Shown piece by piece: positions 42,920-53,244 of a stretch of DNA of 64,000 nucleotides. The notes below the pieces were generated by a model. The model was not told the origin of the DNA. It searched no databases and worked only from the letters and a program-made list of their open reading frames with translations. Source of the stretch: Imperialibacter sp040222815 (GTDB taxonomy: Bacteria; Bacteroidota; Bacteroidia; Cytophagales; Cyclobacteriaceae). Positions within the stretch are counted from its first letter, which is position 1. Each line of letters opens with the position of its first letter. A program made the translations under genes and the position numbers. The stretch spans positions 248,001 through 312,000 of the forward strand of contig NZ_JAVKCH010000013.1 in the NCBI RefSeq assembly GCF_040222815.1. Reading direction: 5' to 3'.

Positions 42920-45900
42920 CTATTTTTTGAGCAACTTGAACCTTTGTGTTTGATTTTTCGATTCGAGTACTAAAACGTAAATTCCTGCGCTAAGATTTCC
43001 CGGCAGAATTATAGCGCTGAAAAAGTCACCACGTCTGTCGGCTAACCCCTCACCTCGCAAGATCAAAGCTCCATTGAGGTCGGTCATATAATACAATACC
43101 GGCGAGTTTTTCTCTAGACCCCTGGCAGCGACATTGATATCCGACTGGATAGGGTTGGGGTATGCATTGATTGAAGGAGCTTCTTTCTGAATCTTGATAG
43201 AAGCAACCTTGCTGTAGTCATGCTGGCCATCAAAGTCAATCTGCTTGATTCTATAGTAGGACGTTCCCCAGAATGGCTGAAAGTCAGTGAACGCATAGTC
43301 CTGCCTGTCGGTCGTGGTGCCAGCGCCGTTTACTTCGCCAATTTTTTGATAGACTATGCCATCCTCGGAGCGCTCAATTTCGAACAAATCATTGTTGGTT
43401 TCTGAGCCTGTTGCCCAATCGAGTATTGCAACACCATTTAGCTCAGTAGCGCTAAAATTTAAAAATTCGACAGGGAGCGGGGTTGTGTCTTCGTCGGTCG
43501 TTCCAAATGTCACAAACTTTGTGCTATAGCTGAGGGGGCCGGCCGTCATTGACCCAGCCGTCGGCGTACCACTAGGGGCGCTCGTGGTGGTGATCATGTC
43601 CCAAAGAGTTCCCGACCAAAACGCCATTCGAAGATTGCTGATGGTGCTTTGCACGTCTGAGCCGCTGTTCCAATTTAGTTGGACACTTGAACTGGCTGGC
43701 GAAGGCACGCTAATCATCCAATATTCATTCTCGCTCACTTTCACAATACCGTCGGCAGGGTCAACTGCCGTCACGGGGCCAATGGCAGATGCACCTCCGT
43801 TGTAGTATTCGACTATCCAGTCTTTAGTGCCCACATAACCTGTCGGCGCCTTGATTTGCATTTCGCCGCTTCTGGTCCCCTTGCCAACCGGAAAGGTGTA
43901 CGATGAAACATTGGGTGGCAGCACTCTTACAAACGGGCCGTTCACATACCTGGCTGAGCTAAACCCAGACAAGGTGCCATTAAGCGTTAGTCTCAGCGTA
44001 TTGTCGGTATTGGTAGTTATGAGTCCATTTGTGAAAATAAGCTGCCCATCAACATCAACATCCGTATTGGCACTAATTCCCCTGGAGGCGTCAGTGCTGT
44101 TTACAATGGTGACTCCATTTGCATTATTGATTTCAAGGTTATTAAATGCATTGGTTCCAGTGAAATTGCCTGATACACTTTGTGCCGCAGGGCCTCTCAG
44201 TACTACTTTGCTTGCTCCACCACCATTGTCGAAGCTTGAAACGTCGGACTTGTATATGTTTCCATACACTGACGTCGAATTATTGCCATCTGGAACCACC
44301 ACATTCACTGTTCCTAGTATCTCCAGGTCTTCACACACTTTAAGCGTATTATTATTCGGTACAGTTCTATCACCGGCACCAGAAAAAACCAGCCTTCTGA
44401 CATTGGGAATGTCGTTGAGCACGGCATAGGAACCAATACCAGCAAACTCCAGACCGCCGCCACCGCTACAATTAGCATCTGGAAAGAATGCTTCATAGTC
44501 TCCTGTTGGGAAGGCTACGGAACTGCCGTCGGAGGTGAGCTTCAGGTTGCCGGCACCAGTTACAAAGCCGAGGTTGTGGTTGGAGAACCCAGAGGCAATT
44601 TCCAGTGTTGCACCCGCTTCAATTGTCGTTTTCCTGATCCTGATATTATCGGAATTTAAAACCAGGGTGTAGCCAGACTTGACGACAATATCTGAAGAAG
44701 AGCCAGGTGCGGGGGATGTCCCTTCCTGGTAGGAGGCGTCGCTATAATAGTTGCCGGACGACGCCAGTTCGTAAGTTGTAAACGTGGGAACCATGTCAGG
44801 TATGGCGGCTCCGCAGAGCAATGAGGAGCCATTGTTCTGTAAGGTCACACCAGCCGTATATATACCTTCAAGGGTTCCGTCAATATTGGAATTGAGAGGA
44901 TAGGCGATTCTCAAATTGTTTTCGTCAAATTCAGACTCGGTAAATACCTTGTCCCAGAATGATCCCAGATTGTAAAGCCTTGCAGGCCCATAGTTGGCAA
45001 CCGTGTAGGGAGCTGTTACGGCAAAGTCGGCTGCATCGTAGTACATTTCCAGAGTGCCATTGAGGCCAGTGACTCCGCTTGATTTGATGATCCAATAGTA
45101 CTGTAACACATTATTGGAGTCGACTATTTCAGGATCTGTACAGGCTCCAGCCGTTTCTGCATCTTCGGCAATTGGCGGCAAATCTGCTACTGGCCTTAGC
45201 GTAATGTAGCTGGCGGAAATATCGTTCACATTTATCACAGCCGGTGTATACGATGTGAGGCCAACCGGGAAGGTGAAGGTGGAGCTGCCTGCTGTAATCG
45301 CTGGGAAAATCTTCCTCAGACCAAAGTCTTTAATAGAGCTATTGGTTTGAATCATCCTGTTCACATTGAAGTCTGTATAGGCTTTTCCACCCGTTCCATT
45401 TTCGATGGTTGACGTTTCAGGAATGACAAGAAGGTTACCTCCAATATCAAGTACCCCTGTAGTAAGAACAAGCTTTTGGTCTACCTGAAAGTTTTCGTCA
45501 GTGTCAGTTATGATAAGCCCTGCCGTATTATTGAGGTTCACAACTCCAAAGTAGCTTAGTCCTGAGGAAGACCTGCCAAGGTTTTGTTTCTCAGTACCAT
45601 TAAAAATGATGCCCGGGCCGGCCGCTGCGCTTATGTGTGTTGCGTCGTGCAGCAGGTCCTTTTTGATGTTGAAGGCATAGGTAGCTGTGTTCAGTGTGCC
45701 CGCCAAAATTGAGGCATTGTTGGCAACAGTAACTGACTTGGCAAGCACTAGTGAACCAGACCCCGACTTTTCAAGGTTCCAAAAGGTAGTAGTCCCCGAG
45801 CCTGAAATAGTTCCTGTGGCAGATGTAGGGAAGAAGGTGGTTTGGTTGTTGGCAATGGTGCCTCCAGAAACAAACGTGCCATCGTTAACAACACTCTCGT

Positions 45901-48900
45901 TTACAGTTAGATCAAGGCCATTGGCATTGAAACTGCTCCCGGTGGTAATCGACAGGTTGTCTACCGTTAGAGGCGCTGTGTATATTTTAGCCGTTACGTT
46001 GGCAGACCCGATTCGCAGTGTTTCAAGACTGATACTTGAGTAAATGCCAAAGTTCGTTTGAGAGGCTGGCGTATCTGCATTTCCGAGGGTAATTGTTGAT
46101 CCATCGGTTATACTGCTTGTAGCCGGAGAAAGTCGAACAGTTGGTACTGATGTTGAGTTGAGGTGACGAACGACGGTAAATGACTCGCCGGCACCTCCAT
46201 CGATATCAAGATGGAATTCACTTCCGGGATTGATCACTTCAAATACCCCTCTGATAGTTGTGGGTACAGCATTTTTGCCAAATACGGCAACACCTCCTGT
46301 TTGCGTGTATTTGAGAATGCCTGAAGTTGAAGCGGTACTTCTTCGTACCTGAGAACCCACAGTCAGAGTGCCTGAAGAAAGCTCAATGGAAGCATTTCCA
46401 GAAGCCGAATACTCGATAAAGTTGTTGACCCCAACACCGCCATCCATGTTTAGCGAGCCACCACTGATCACGAGTGGCCCGTCAAGGATTATTCCGGTGT
46501 TGGCACCACTGACCCTGGCAACACCTTGCTGGATTGCTAAGCCACCAGACCCGGAGGTTGCCTCAGCATTGAGCGAATTTGGCAGAAGGAAGTTGCCACC
46601 ACCGCTTGAAAGTGTTATGTCGATTGACGGATCGTTAAGTACCAGAGTGCCATTGACGATTTCGATGGCCTTGTCGGCGGTATTGGTCAGGCCAGTAAGT
46701 GTGAAACCGTCGTTGAATGTAAATTCTGCTGCGTTGTTCAGCTTTTTATTTAGCGTAATTCTGTACAGTTGTGGTGCGTCGCCACTAACTGTGTTGAATG
46801 TACCAGAAAGACTCCCATTTAGCGTGAGCTTAATATTTGACTCAGCGTTTCCTCCAAAAATCAACCCATTGCCATTGGGTGCAATTGTTGTATTGCTGCC
46901 GGTAGTATTTATGACAATATCGCCGCCCACAAACAAGTTGTGATTAACCGAGCCTCCGCTTGCAACTCTGATCACGTTGCCACCACTTGCCGCAGTCCCT
47001 GTGGGATTTCCGACGTAAACATCACCAATTACTGTAACGTTCCAGGGGATTCCCGTATTGGGCAGCCGAAGTTCTCCTCCGCCAGTACCGTCAACCAATG
47101 GTCGTAAATATAGATTTGCATTGACTGTCGCATTTCCTCCGGAGGCACTACTTAATGCCAGATTGGAGTTGCCACTGATTTCCAGGTTTTGATTAGTTGT
47201 GAAGTTTTTAGCAATAGTTACAGTACGATTGTTTGCTCCCCATCCGTCGTTGGTGATAAAAAGGGTAGGGACTTCATCTGGAATATTGTTGATGGTGTAG
47301 TCGTTAAATGCCTCATACAACAGCGTAGACGAATCTTGAGCTGTGAAAAGGCCTAAATCAACCGCTGCAAAGCTGGGATCCCTTTGATTCTGATTGGTGC
47401 TGCCACCTCTGACACGGATGGTTCCTTCACCTTCTACCACATTGACAAGAATATTACCTGTAGAATTCCAGGTGAGCGTTGGTCTAAACTGAAAATCGTT
47501 AGACCCACCAAGCTGAGATAATGGTTTTCTGACGACAGGTGCGTTGCCCAAATTATCGGTCATTTGGATAAATATCAGTCGGGCTGCAACCACGTCGCCC
47601 CCGTCGACCCTTGCAGAATGCGAGTAGCCTCGGTAGGTGGTTTTAGGGTCATCATACGGAAAGAAGCCAATCACAGCAATATCTCCTGCACCAGGTGTAT
47701 CAGGCGAATCCGGATTTGTACTCAAGTGAGGATTGGCGGCGTTGAAACCTGGCTGGTCATTTCTTGTCCAGGTATTGGCTGTTGTCCAGAGTGGTTGGTT
47801 CCCTGTCAGGTCACGACCCTTCGTGTAATAGATCAATGGAGCATTGACAAACCTTGCTGCCTGGCCTGTTGTAAAATTGGCGTTCGCCAGAGGGAATCCT
47901 ACGAAACCAGCTTGAGAAAACTCTCCTCCAGTGCTTGTTCCATTAAAAGTGATGTACCGGGTAGCATTGTTTTGGTTTGTGTTTTGGTAGGCGGATGTAA
48001 CGATGTCTGTCAGGTCACTTACAGGGTTAGACTCGTAGGCCCGTGTAAACGGAGTTTCATCAAGAACATAGCCAGGCACATAGTTTTCCTCCAGACCTGC
48101 CGGTTCTAAGCTAGGCCTGTCGACACCAGCAATTACGCTGTTTGATGCCCTGTAATAAAAACGAAATGCTACGTTTGGCACCGTTGTAAAATCAGAGTGC
48201 CTCACTCGCCAGTAGTGCTGAAGCATTTGTCCGCCAGCAAGGTCTGTTAATTGCAGTTCGCCTGAGACTACGTTAATCTGGACATAGCCATCGTCGGAAA
48301 AGTCTTTCACCTTCATTTGAGCTGGTCTCGAGTAGAAAGTAGTGCCACCATCAAGCGTAAATCCAACCGGAAAAGTGATGGGGGCCGTGTTGTTGAGTCT
48401 CGACGTCACATCCTCCGTTACTGTGTTGCCTCTTACCTTGAGTTTGAGCCCTCCGTCGCTGGGGTTTCCGTCGGTAAATACGAGGATATTTCCTGTGATG
48501 CCTTCGTTGTTAACTCTAATGACGCTTGCGTTGGCTACGTCACTATTGAAAAAGTTTCCGCCGCCATTGTTGATGTTCCATATCTCATCAATGGTCAGGG
48601 TGTGGTTTTTTACATAAATCCTGCCGTTGAGGTATTCTACTCTTTCCAGGAGAACATCACTATTCAATTCAATAGTAGTAGCCACCCCTACGTTGAGTCT
48701 AATGTTTCCGAAGACCGCATCATCCGTCGTAGTGATGGTAACTGGTGGGTCTTCTCTGAAACGAATCTGTGCGACGTCTGGAGTACCTGTAGCAGTTGGG
48801 TACGGGCCTGCACTGAAATAAGTCCCCAGGCGGTCATTGTTTGTAATGCTACCCCAAATCCTCAGCGTATAGGCATTTTGATCCATTGTTCCGGATAGTA

Positions 48901-51900
48901 CAGAAATGTCTCCGTTAACGTCTAGTCTGATTCCACCTGTGTTTCCGTTTCTGGCGACCAGCCTTAGCTCATTGCCGCTGGTTCTGTTGAGCACTACGCT
49001 GCCTGCTTCAAGCTGCCCTGTTCCGGCTGTAACTCCGTAGTAGACAGTGTCGATGGCGGAAGTGCCGATGGTTTGATTGAAATAAGTTGTGTTAAAATTT
49101 GTTGGGAGGTCTGCGATGCCATCGTAAGGGGCAACACCGCCAAATACAGCCTGGTAAGTTGAGTTTCGTCCAACGTAGAAGGAACCGCCAACATAAATGT
49201 CATTAACATTGACAGCAGATGTGGTCGGTGCAAACACAATTGGATAGTCCCCCAGCGGGTTGTTGTAATAAGTGTCGCTGTATCCGTGGATCACAAGATC
49301 GTTGAGTGCTACGAGAGGCTGCCCGGCGACAGATGGTTCGTCCAAGCCTCCTCCGGTGCCTGATGTGGTGCCGATCAGGACGATATTACCCACCGAAGCT
49401 GCCGTAGCTCTCATTTTTACATTGTAGAAAGGAGCTCTGGATGTGACTCGGTATTCTGTGGTTGTGCTGGATTGGAAAGTGACCGTGCCGCCAGTTACCA
49501 CCTGATTACCAGGGTCGCAGTTGATGAATATATTCCCTCTAAGGCTGGAAGTACCTAAATTGTTTCTGCCGTTAACGATCAAATTGCCACCGGTCATTAC
49601 AAAAACGTTGCCTGTGTAGGTAAGAGAGAACAAGGCGTAGTCGGCATTGACTGAACCGCCTCCATTGATGGTCACGGTGCCGCCATTTTGCTCGTAGGTT
49701 CCCTGGGCAGAAAGACCATTTACCGATGTTCTGAACGCTGCCATATAAACCGTACCACCATCGACTTTTAACTTTCCGGCGTCTCTCAGAGTTAAGCCGC
49801 TTCCAACAGAAGCTATTAGCTTTCCTGATGTGACTTCAACCGTACCATACGGCACTATGGCAGTTCCACCCGTTTTGGCGACAAAACCTCCATCAATCTG
49901 AAGCTTCGTAGTACTCGGGATCGAATAATTTCCGGTAGTGTTAATTACAGGCACTGCCACGTTAACTCCCAATTTTACGGTTCCTTTGACAAGAGCGAAG
50001 GCGTTCAGGTTGGACGTTGCCGCAGTTATATCCGAGTTGACATCGTAGTTGGCTCTTCCCAGCAATCGGAAATAGGCACTGTCTGGTGCCTGAATGGAAA
50101 GTGTGAAGGTTTCGTCTGTTCCTTTGTCGATAACAATTCTTGAGAAATAGGTAAGGTTGTTGCAGTCGACGGTCTGATCTTTGGTGGCGCTATTAAAAAA
50201 GGTGTTGACCCTGCCTGTTACATCGTCCGTAGTGTAGTAAGCTGTCGATGGGCTGTATCTGGCTGCCACGGAAGCAAAGTCTGTCCGGTTGGTGAAATAT
50301 GCCTGACCTCCGTTGGTGAAGTTGCCTGAAATGGTAAATGAGTGAGTAGCGTTGGCGTTTGCAGTAACAATGCTTCCGACCCTGGTGCTGCCGTTGTCTT
50401 CCACTATTACGTCGCCGCCAACGGTGAGACTTCTGGCCGTGGTAGTGCCGTCGCCAAACTGAAACCTTCCGTTTCTAACGGTGAGGGTTCCGTAAAGGCT
50501 GTAGTTGGAGGCGAGAATGACTTTGTCGGTAGCCGCTGTTTTGTCGACCCGAAGGTTCTTGAAGGTCCTGGAAACAGCAAGCGTCATATCTCCGGCACCT
50601 GCCACTATCAAAGTTCCGCCGTTGTCGGGGTCAGAAAAGCCGATATTTCCTGATGTGATACCTGCTGGAAAGTTGGCGGTGCCGCCGTTTCCCTGAAGCC
50701 TGATCTGACCGTTGCCGTTTATCGTTTTGAAGTTGTGACCAGTAGAAGTTGTAAGATACAGGTTGCCACGCACCTCCATCGAATTCACGGTTATGTTATT
50801 TGTGGCCGGCTGAACGGTCACAGTTCTACCCGATCTGATAATTACATCGTCTTCAGCTCCGGGTATATTGTTGCCAGGGTTCTTTACAATGGGTGCTGTC
50901 GAGGCGTCTAGCGTCCAGGTAGCTGAATTCGACCAGTCGCCGTCCTGAAACACATACCATGTTTTAGATGTGAGCTGAGTTCCTTTCCCTAGTGTGTAAT
51001 ACCCCGATTTAAACCTTGAGGCTGGAATAGAAACTACCACTTTATCACCACTTTCAAGTGAGTACTTGTCTACATAGATGCTCGTGAAATTGGCGGACAC
51101 ATCACTTCGGTAAAGCAGAACATATTCATTGAGGTTGCCTGAATAGGTGAGCCCGGCATCGCTAAAGTCGAAGAGTAACTCTGCATTAACGCCGCCTCCG
51201 TTGACTACGCCAGACTGGCTTACCTCTGTGTACCAACTTCTGGCCCAGCGGGAAGTAACCCCAGCTCCAATTTGGGTAGCAAGCCCGTCGGCATGTGCGG
51301 TGCCATCGTGCGCAAAAGCAACAAACTCTCCGGCGTCCAGCGAGCTGTTTACTTCTCTAATCTGCAATGCGTCGGAGGTGGCCGAAGTCACCTTAACAGT
51401 GCCATCCACGGTTCCTAAACCTCTGTACTGAGTGAAGTAAGAAGTATTGTAGGTGCCCAGATTGCCAAAAATGTCATTTGTAGTCAGGTTGACACCATAT
51501 TTGTGGCCAAGCATATTTTCAACGATGACCCTTTGCGGAGCACTTACTGCCCCATTGTAGATGATGACTTCTGCAATGTCACCTGGAAAGCTTCGGTTGT
51601 CGCTAAGGTTGAAGTTTCCGATATATAACGGCGACGCATTGTCTGGCAACGGGGTGGTTACATTGGTGCCACTACTTGTTACAGAGTTTCTATTGAGGAA
51701 GAATTTGTTCCCGGACAGCGTGTGATCGTAAGTGGTTGAGATAATATAATTGGTATTGTCAGAGACACTTACGTTGGCAGTGCCGCCGTCGCTGATATCG
51801 GCACTGATGCTGCCGGAGTTTCTAAATAGCCGGTAAGACTGATTGGCTCCAACGCCAGTTCTTTTGTTTAAAATTCCCTGGACGCCGCTGCTTTCAGTTC

Positions 51901-52279
51901 TTATTACTAGAAAGAAGCTCATAGCCGACGACCAATCCAGCAGTGAATTGTCGTTTACCGCCAGATTATAGTTGGTGGTGCCCGTTGGCCCGAAGTTAAT
52001 GGATGGCCTATTGTTCAGGTTGGCATTGCTTGCAATATAGGTTGGTTGCCATGTGCCATTCGCCTGGGCAGCATTGAGACCGTTGCCAGACTGGTCAGCC
52101 CATGCGCTTACTTTACCGCTCGACTGGGTAACGCCTGCGTCTGCTTTTAGCCACAATACATTTCGTGGAGCAACTGAGCCATCGCCACTACCGATGCCCG
52201 CCGGACCGGTTTGGGCGTAGGTATTGGAAAATGCGCCAAACAATGAAAGGAAGGTGGCAGCAACAAAAACATTTCTCAT
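42920..52279 (-). CDS. giant (3119-residue) T9SS-sorted surface protein
   Basis: The protein has a signal peptide (ending NTYAQT). Residues ~38-255 look like a concanavalin/LamG-like domain (VLWLKADAGVTQSSGKVSAW, NSLLDWSSAMSFFLVIRT). Most of the chain (residues ~440-2850) is an unusually long series of short beta-strand, Gly/Asn/Thr/Val-rich repeats (VIVEDNGSTRVGSI, NVTVIGDVYVGNPTGTAASG) of the parallel beta-helix or adhesin type, with few cysteines. A fibronectin-like region (LPVEFLNFSATELNGVAIL) and a type A sorting domain (INAYPNPIQSDINV to the end) close it. Such proteins are exported by the type IX system and stay on or leave the surface; adhesion or gliding are possible roles. Confidence 0.85.
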   Translation of the reverse strand: MRNVFVAATFLSLFGAFSNTYAQTGPAGIGSGDGSVAPRNVLWLKADAGVTQSSGKVSAWADQSGNGLNAAQANGTWQPTYIASNANLNNRPSINFGPTGTTNYNLAVNDNSLLDWSSAMSFFLVIRTESSGVQGILNKRTGVGANQSYRLFRNSGSISADISDGGTANVSVSDNTNYIISTTYDHTLSGNKFFLNRNSVTSSGTNVTTPLPDNASPLYIGNFNLSDNRSFPGDIAEVIIYNGAVSAPQRVIVENMLGHKYGVNLTTNDIFGNLGTYNTSYFTQYRGLGTVDGTVKVTSATSDALQIREVNSSLDAGEFVAFAHDGTAHADGLATQIGAGVTSRWARSWYTEVSQSGVVNGGGVNAELLFDFSDAGLTYSGNLNEYVLLYRSDVSANFTSIYVDKYSLESGDKVVVSIPASRFKSGYYTLGKGTQLTSKTWYVFQDGDWSNSATWTLDASTAPIVKNPGNNIPGAEDDVIIRSGRTVTVQPATNNITVNSMEVRGNLYLTTSTGHNFKTINGNGQIRLQGNGGTANFPAGITSGNIGFSDPDNGGTLIVAGAGDMTLAVSRTFKNLRVDKTAATDKVILASNYSLYGTLTVRNGRFQFGDGTTTARSLTVGGDVIVEDNGSTRVGSIVTANANATHSFTISGNFTNGGQAYFTNRTDFASVAARYSPSTAYYTTDDVTGRVNTFFNSATKDQTVDCNNLTYFSRIVIDKGTDETFTLSIQAPDSAYFRLLGRANYDVNSDITAATSNLNAFALVKGTVKLGVNVAVPVINTTGNYSIPSTTKLQIDGGFVAKTGGTAIVPYGTVEVTSGKLIASVGSGLTLRDAGKLKVDGGTVYMAAFRTSVNGLSAQGTYEQNGGTVTINGGGSVNADYALFSLTYTGNVFVMTGGNLIVNGRNNLGTSSLRGNIFINCDPGNQVVTGGTVTFQSSTTTEYRVTSRAPFYNVKMRATAASVGNIVLIGTTSGTGGGLDEPSVAGQPLVALNDLVIHGYSDTYYNNPLGDYPIVFAPTTSAVNVNDIYVGGSFYVGRNSTYQAVFGGVAPYDGIADLPTNFNTTYFNQTIGTSAIDTVYYGVTAGTGQLEAGSVVLNRTSGNELRLVARNGNTGGIRLDVNGDISVLSGTMDQNAYTLRIWGSITNNDRLGTYFSAGPYPTATGTPDVAQIRFREDPPVTITTTDDAVFGNIRLNVGVATTIELNSDVLLERVEYLNGRIYVKNHTLTIDEIWNINNGGGNFFNSDVANASVIRVNNEGITGNILVFTDGNPSDGGLKLKVRGNTVTEDVTSRLNNTAPITFPVGFTLDGGTTFYSRPAQMKVKDFSDDGYVQINVVSGELQLTDLAGGQMLQHYWRVRHSDFTTVPNVAFRFYYRASNSVIAGVDRPSLEPAGLEENYVPGYVLDETPFTRAYESNPVSDLTDIVTSAYQNTNQNNATRYITFNGTSTGGEFSQAGFVGFPLANANFTTGQAARFVNAPLIYYTKGRDLTGNQPLWTTANTWTRNDQPGFNAANPHLSTNPDSPDTPGAGDIAVIGFFPYDDPKTTYRGYSHSARVDGGDVVAARLIFIQMTDNLGNAPVVRKPLSQLGGSNDFQFRPTLTWNSTGNILVNVVEGEGTIRVRGGSTNQNQRDPSFAAVDLGLFTAQDSSTLLYEAFNDYTINNIPDEVPTLFITNDGWGANNRTVTIAKNFTTNQNLEISGNSNLALSSASGGNATVNANLYLRPLVDGTGGGELRLPNTGIPWNVTVIGDVYVGNPTGTAASGGNVIRVASGGSVNHNLFVGGDIVINTTGSNTTIAPNGNGLIFGGNAESNIKLTLNGSLSGTFNTVSGDAPQLYRITLNKKLNNAAEFTFNDGFTLTGLTNTADKAIEIVNGTLVLNDPSIDITLSSGGGNFLLPNSLNAEATSGSGGLAIQQGVARVSGANTGIILDGPLVISGGSLNMDGGVGVNNFIEYSASGNASIELSSGTLTVGSQVRRSTASTSGILKYTQTGGVAVFGKNAVPTTIRGVFEVINPGSEFHLDIDGGAGESFTVVRHLNSTSVPTVRLSPATSSITDGSTITLGNADTPASQTNFGIYSSISLETLRIGSANVTAKIYTAPLTVDNLSITTGSSFNANGLDLTVNESVVNDGTFVSGGTIANNQTTFFPTSATGTISGSGTTTFWNLEKSGSGSLVLAKSVTVANNASILAGTLNTATYAFNIKKDLLHDATHISAAAGPGIIFNGTEKQNLGRSSSGLSYFGVVNLNNTAGLIITDTDENFQVDQKLVLTTGVLDIGGNLLVIPETSTIENGTGGKAYTDFNVNRMIQTNSSIKDFGLRKIFPAITAGSSTFTFPVGLTSYTPAVINVNDISASYITLRPVADLPPIAEDAETAGACTDPEIVDSNNVLQYYWIIKSSGVTGLNGTLEMYYDAADFAVTAPYTVANYGPARLYNLGSFWDKVFTESEFDENNLRIAYPLNSNIDGTLEGIYTAGVTLQNNGSSLLCGAAIPDMVPTFTTYELASSGNYYSDASYQEGTSPAPGSSSDIVVKSGYTLVLNSDNIRIRKTTIEAGATLEIASGFSNHNLGFVTGAGNLKLTSDGSSVAFPTGDYEAFFPDANCSGGGGLEFAGIGSYAVLNDIPNVRRLVFSGAGDRTVPNNNTLKVCEDLEILGTVNVVVPDGNNSTSVYGNIYKSDVSSFDNGGGASKVVLRGPAAQSVSGNFTGTNAFNNLEINNANGVTIVNSTDASRGISANTDVDVDGQLIFTNGLITTNTDNTLRLTLNGTLSGFSSARYVNGPFVRVLPPNVSSYTFPVGKGTRSGEMQIKAPTGYVGTKDWIVEYYNGGASAIGPVTAVDPADGIVKVSENEYWMISVPSPASSSVQLNWNSGSDVQSTISNLRMAFWSGTLWDMITTTSAPSGTPTAGSMTAGPLSYSTKFVTFGTTDEDTTPLPVEFLNFSATELNGVAILDWATGSETNNDLFEIERSEDGIVYQKIGEVNGAGTTTDRQDYAFTDFQPFWGTSYYRIKQIDFDGQHDYSKVASIKIQKEAPSINAYPNPIQSDINVAARGLEKNSPVLYYMTDLNGALILRGEGLADRRGDFFSAIILPGNLSAGIYVLVLESKNQTQRFKLLKK

Positions 52280-52981
52280 ACAGGCTAGAATGACTTACTT
52301 AAATAGGAAAAGATATCAAAAGTGGAATAAGAGAGTAAGGTTATAATACTACATTCAAAATTAGATAATTCTAATACAGTACAGGAGTATTTGGTAGAAT
52401 AATAGCAAGTATTCGTCGAATTTTCTTCAAAAAAGTACATGGCATTGGGCTTTGATCATAGAAAAAGTAAGTCTTGATTTTTGGCGACGCTAAGATGTAG
52501 AAGTTCAGTGAGCTGGGGCGGGATTGTTATAAATTAAACATAAGTAGTGAATTTTGAAGCACTGAACTAGTTCTAAGCCCGACAGCTCAGCCGATGAGTG
52601 AAATATTATCCTGATTTTTTACAAAAAAAACCATGGGAATATTACATCGGTTGCTTAATGCTATGTTGGTTGCGTAGAAATGGGATTATTTCTACCTGTT
52701 TTAAGGGAGGCTCGTGCCTGCGTCATCGAGTTATTTGCACTTGTTTATTTGTGCCTAACGAAGGTTGTGGCCGGGGAGGCACTTCATAAACTCGGCGGGA
52801 TAGGGACAGCCTGAATTTATTGGCCGGGCTATGAAAGGTGTAGTTTATTGGCGACACTGAGGCGAGTGTTACAGACACAGCCTGTTATCACAATGCGAGG
52901 GTTTGATGAATACTTTAATTTTTTTTTAACTGACACCAGATCCTAAAACAGCCCAAAAACAAATCAATTTGTTGCGCCAAC
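52280..52981. other. 702-base intergenic region, no gene supported
   Basis: Between the giant surface-protein gene and the tRNA terminator there is no convincing gene. A 63-codon open frame at 52598-52789 has no family features or start context. Base composition and lack of long frames suggest decayed or regulatory sequence; no repeat or known structured RNA is recognised. Confidence 0.5.
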
Positions 52982-53013
52982 AAAAAAGCACCTCCCAAAA
53001 AATGAGAGATGCT
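52982..53013 (-). terminator. terminator of the tRNA
   Basis: On the minus strand AGCATCTCTC and GGGAGGTGCT (53004-53013 and 52987-52996) pair with two G-U wobbles and are followed by six T bases. It lies 12 bases after the tRNA 3' end. Confidence 0.75.
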
Positions 53014-53025
53014 TAGGTGTTTCTG

Positions 53026-53099
53026 TGGGCCCACCTGGGCTCGAACCAGGGACCACCTGATTATGAGTCAGGTGCTCTAACCAACTGAGCTATAGGCCC
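53026..53099 (-). tRNA. tRNA with CAU anticodon (Met, or Ile2 if lysidine-modified)
   Basis: The minus-strand sequence folds as a complete 74-base tRNA. The acceptor stem pairs GGGCCTA with TGGGCCC through one G-T wobble, the D arm is GCTC/GAGC, the anticodon stem CCTGA/TCAGG encloses the loop CTCATAA, and the T arm is CCTGG-TTCGAGC-CCAGG. The anticodon is CAU. CCA is not encoded. CAU is shared by elongator tRNA-Met and by tRNA-Ile2 (modified to read AUA); the sequence alone does not settle which. Confidence 0.93.
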
Positions 53100-53244
53100 T
53101 CTGAGGGAGTTATTCGTTGTCGGTGAAAGGGCAGTTGAAATATTTCGATAATAATTAACGAATAACCACTAACTTTTAACCTTCCTCCTCCGAAAAGGAC
53201 TGCAATATTAGATATTTGCTTTTAATAACACAAACAGGAATCCA

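Noticed and set aside
48317..48898. 193-codon plus-strand frame (and others such as 43851-44429) in the giant surface-protein gene
   Set aside because: They lie antisense to a long repetitive gene and mirror its codon bias; no domains visible.
52598..52789. 63-codon frame in the gap before the tRNA
   Set aside because: No family features, no promoter or ribosome-binding site, and low-quality start context.
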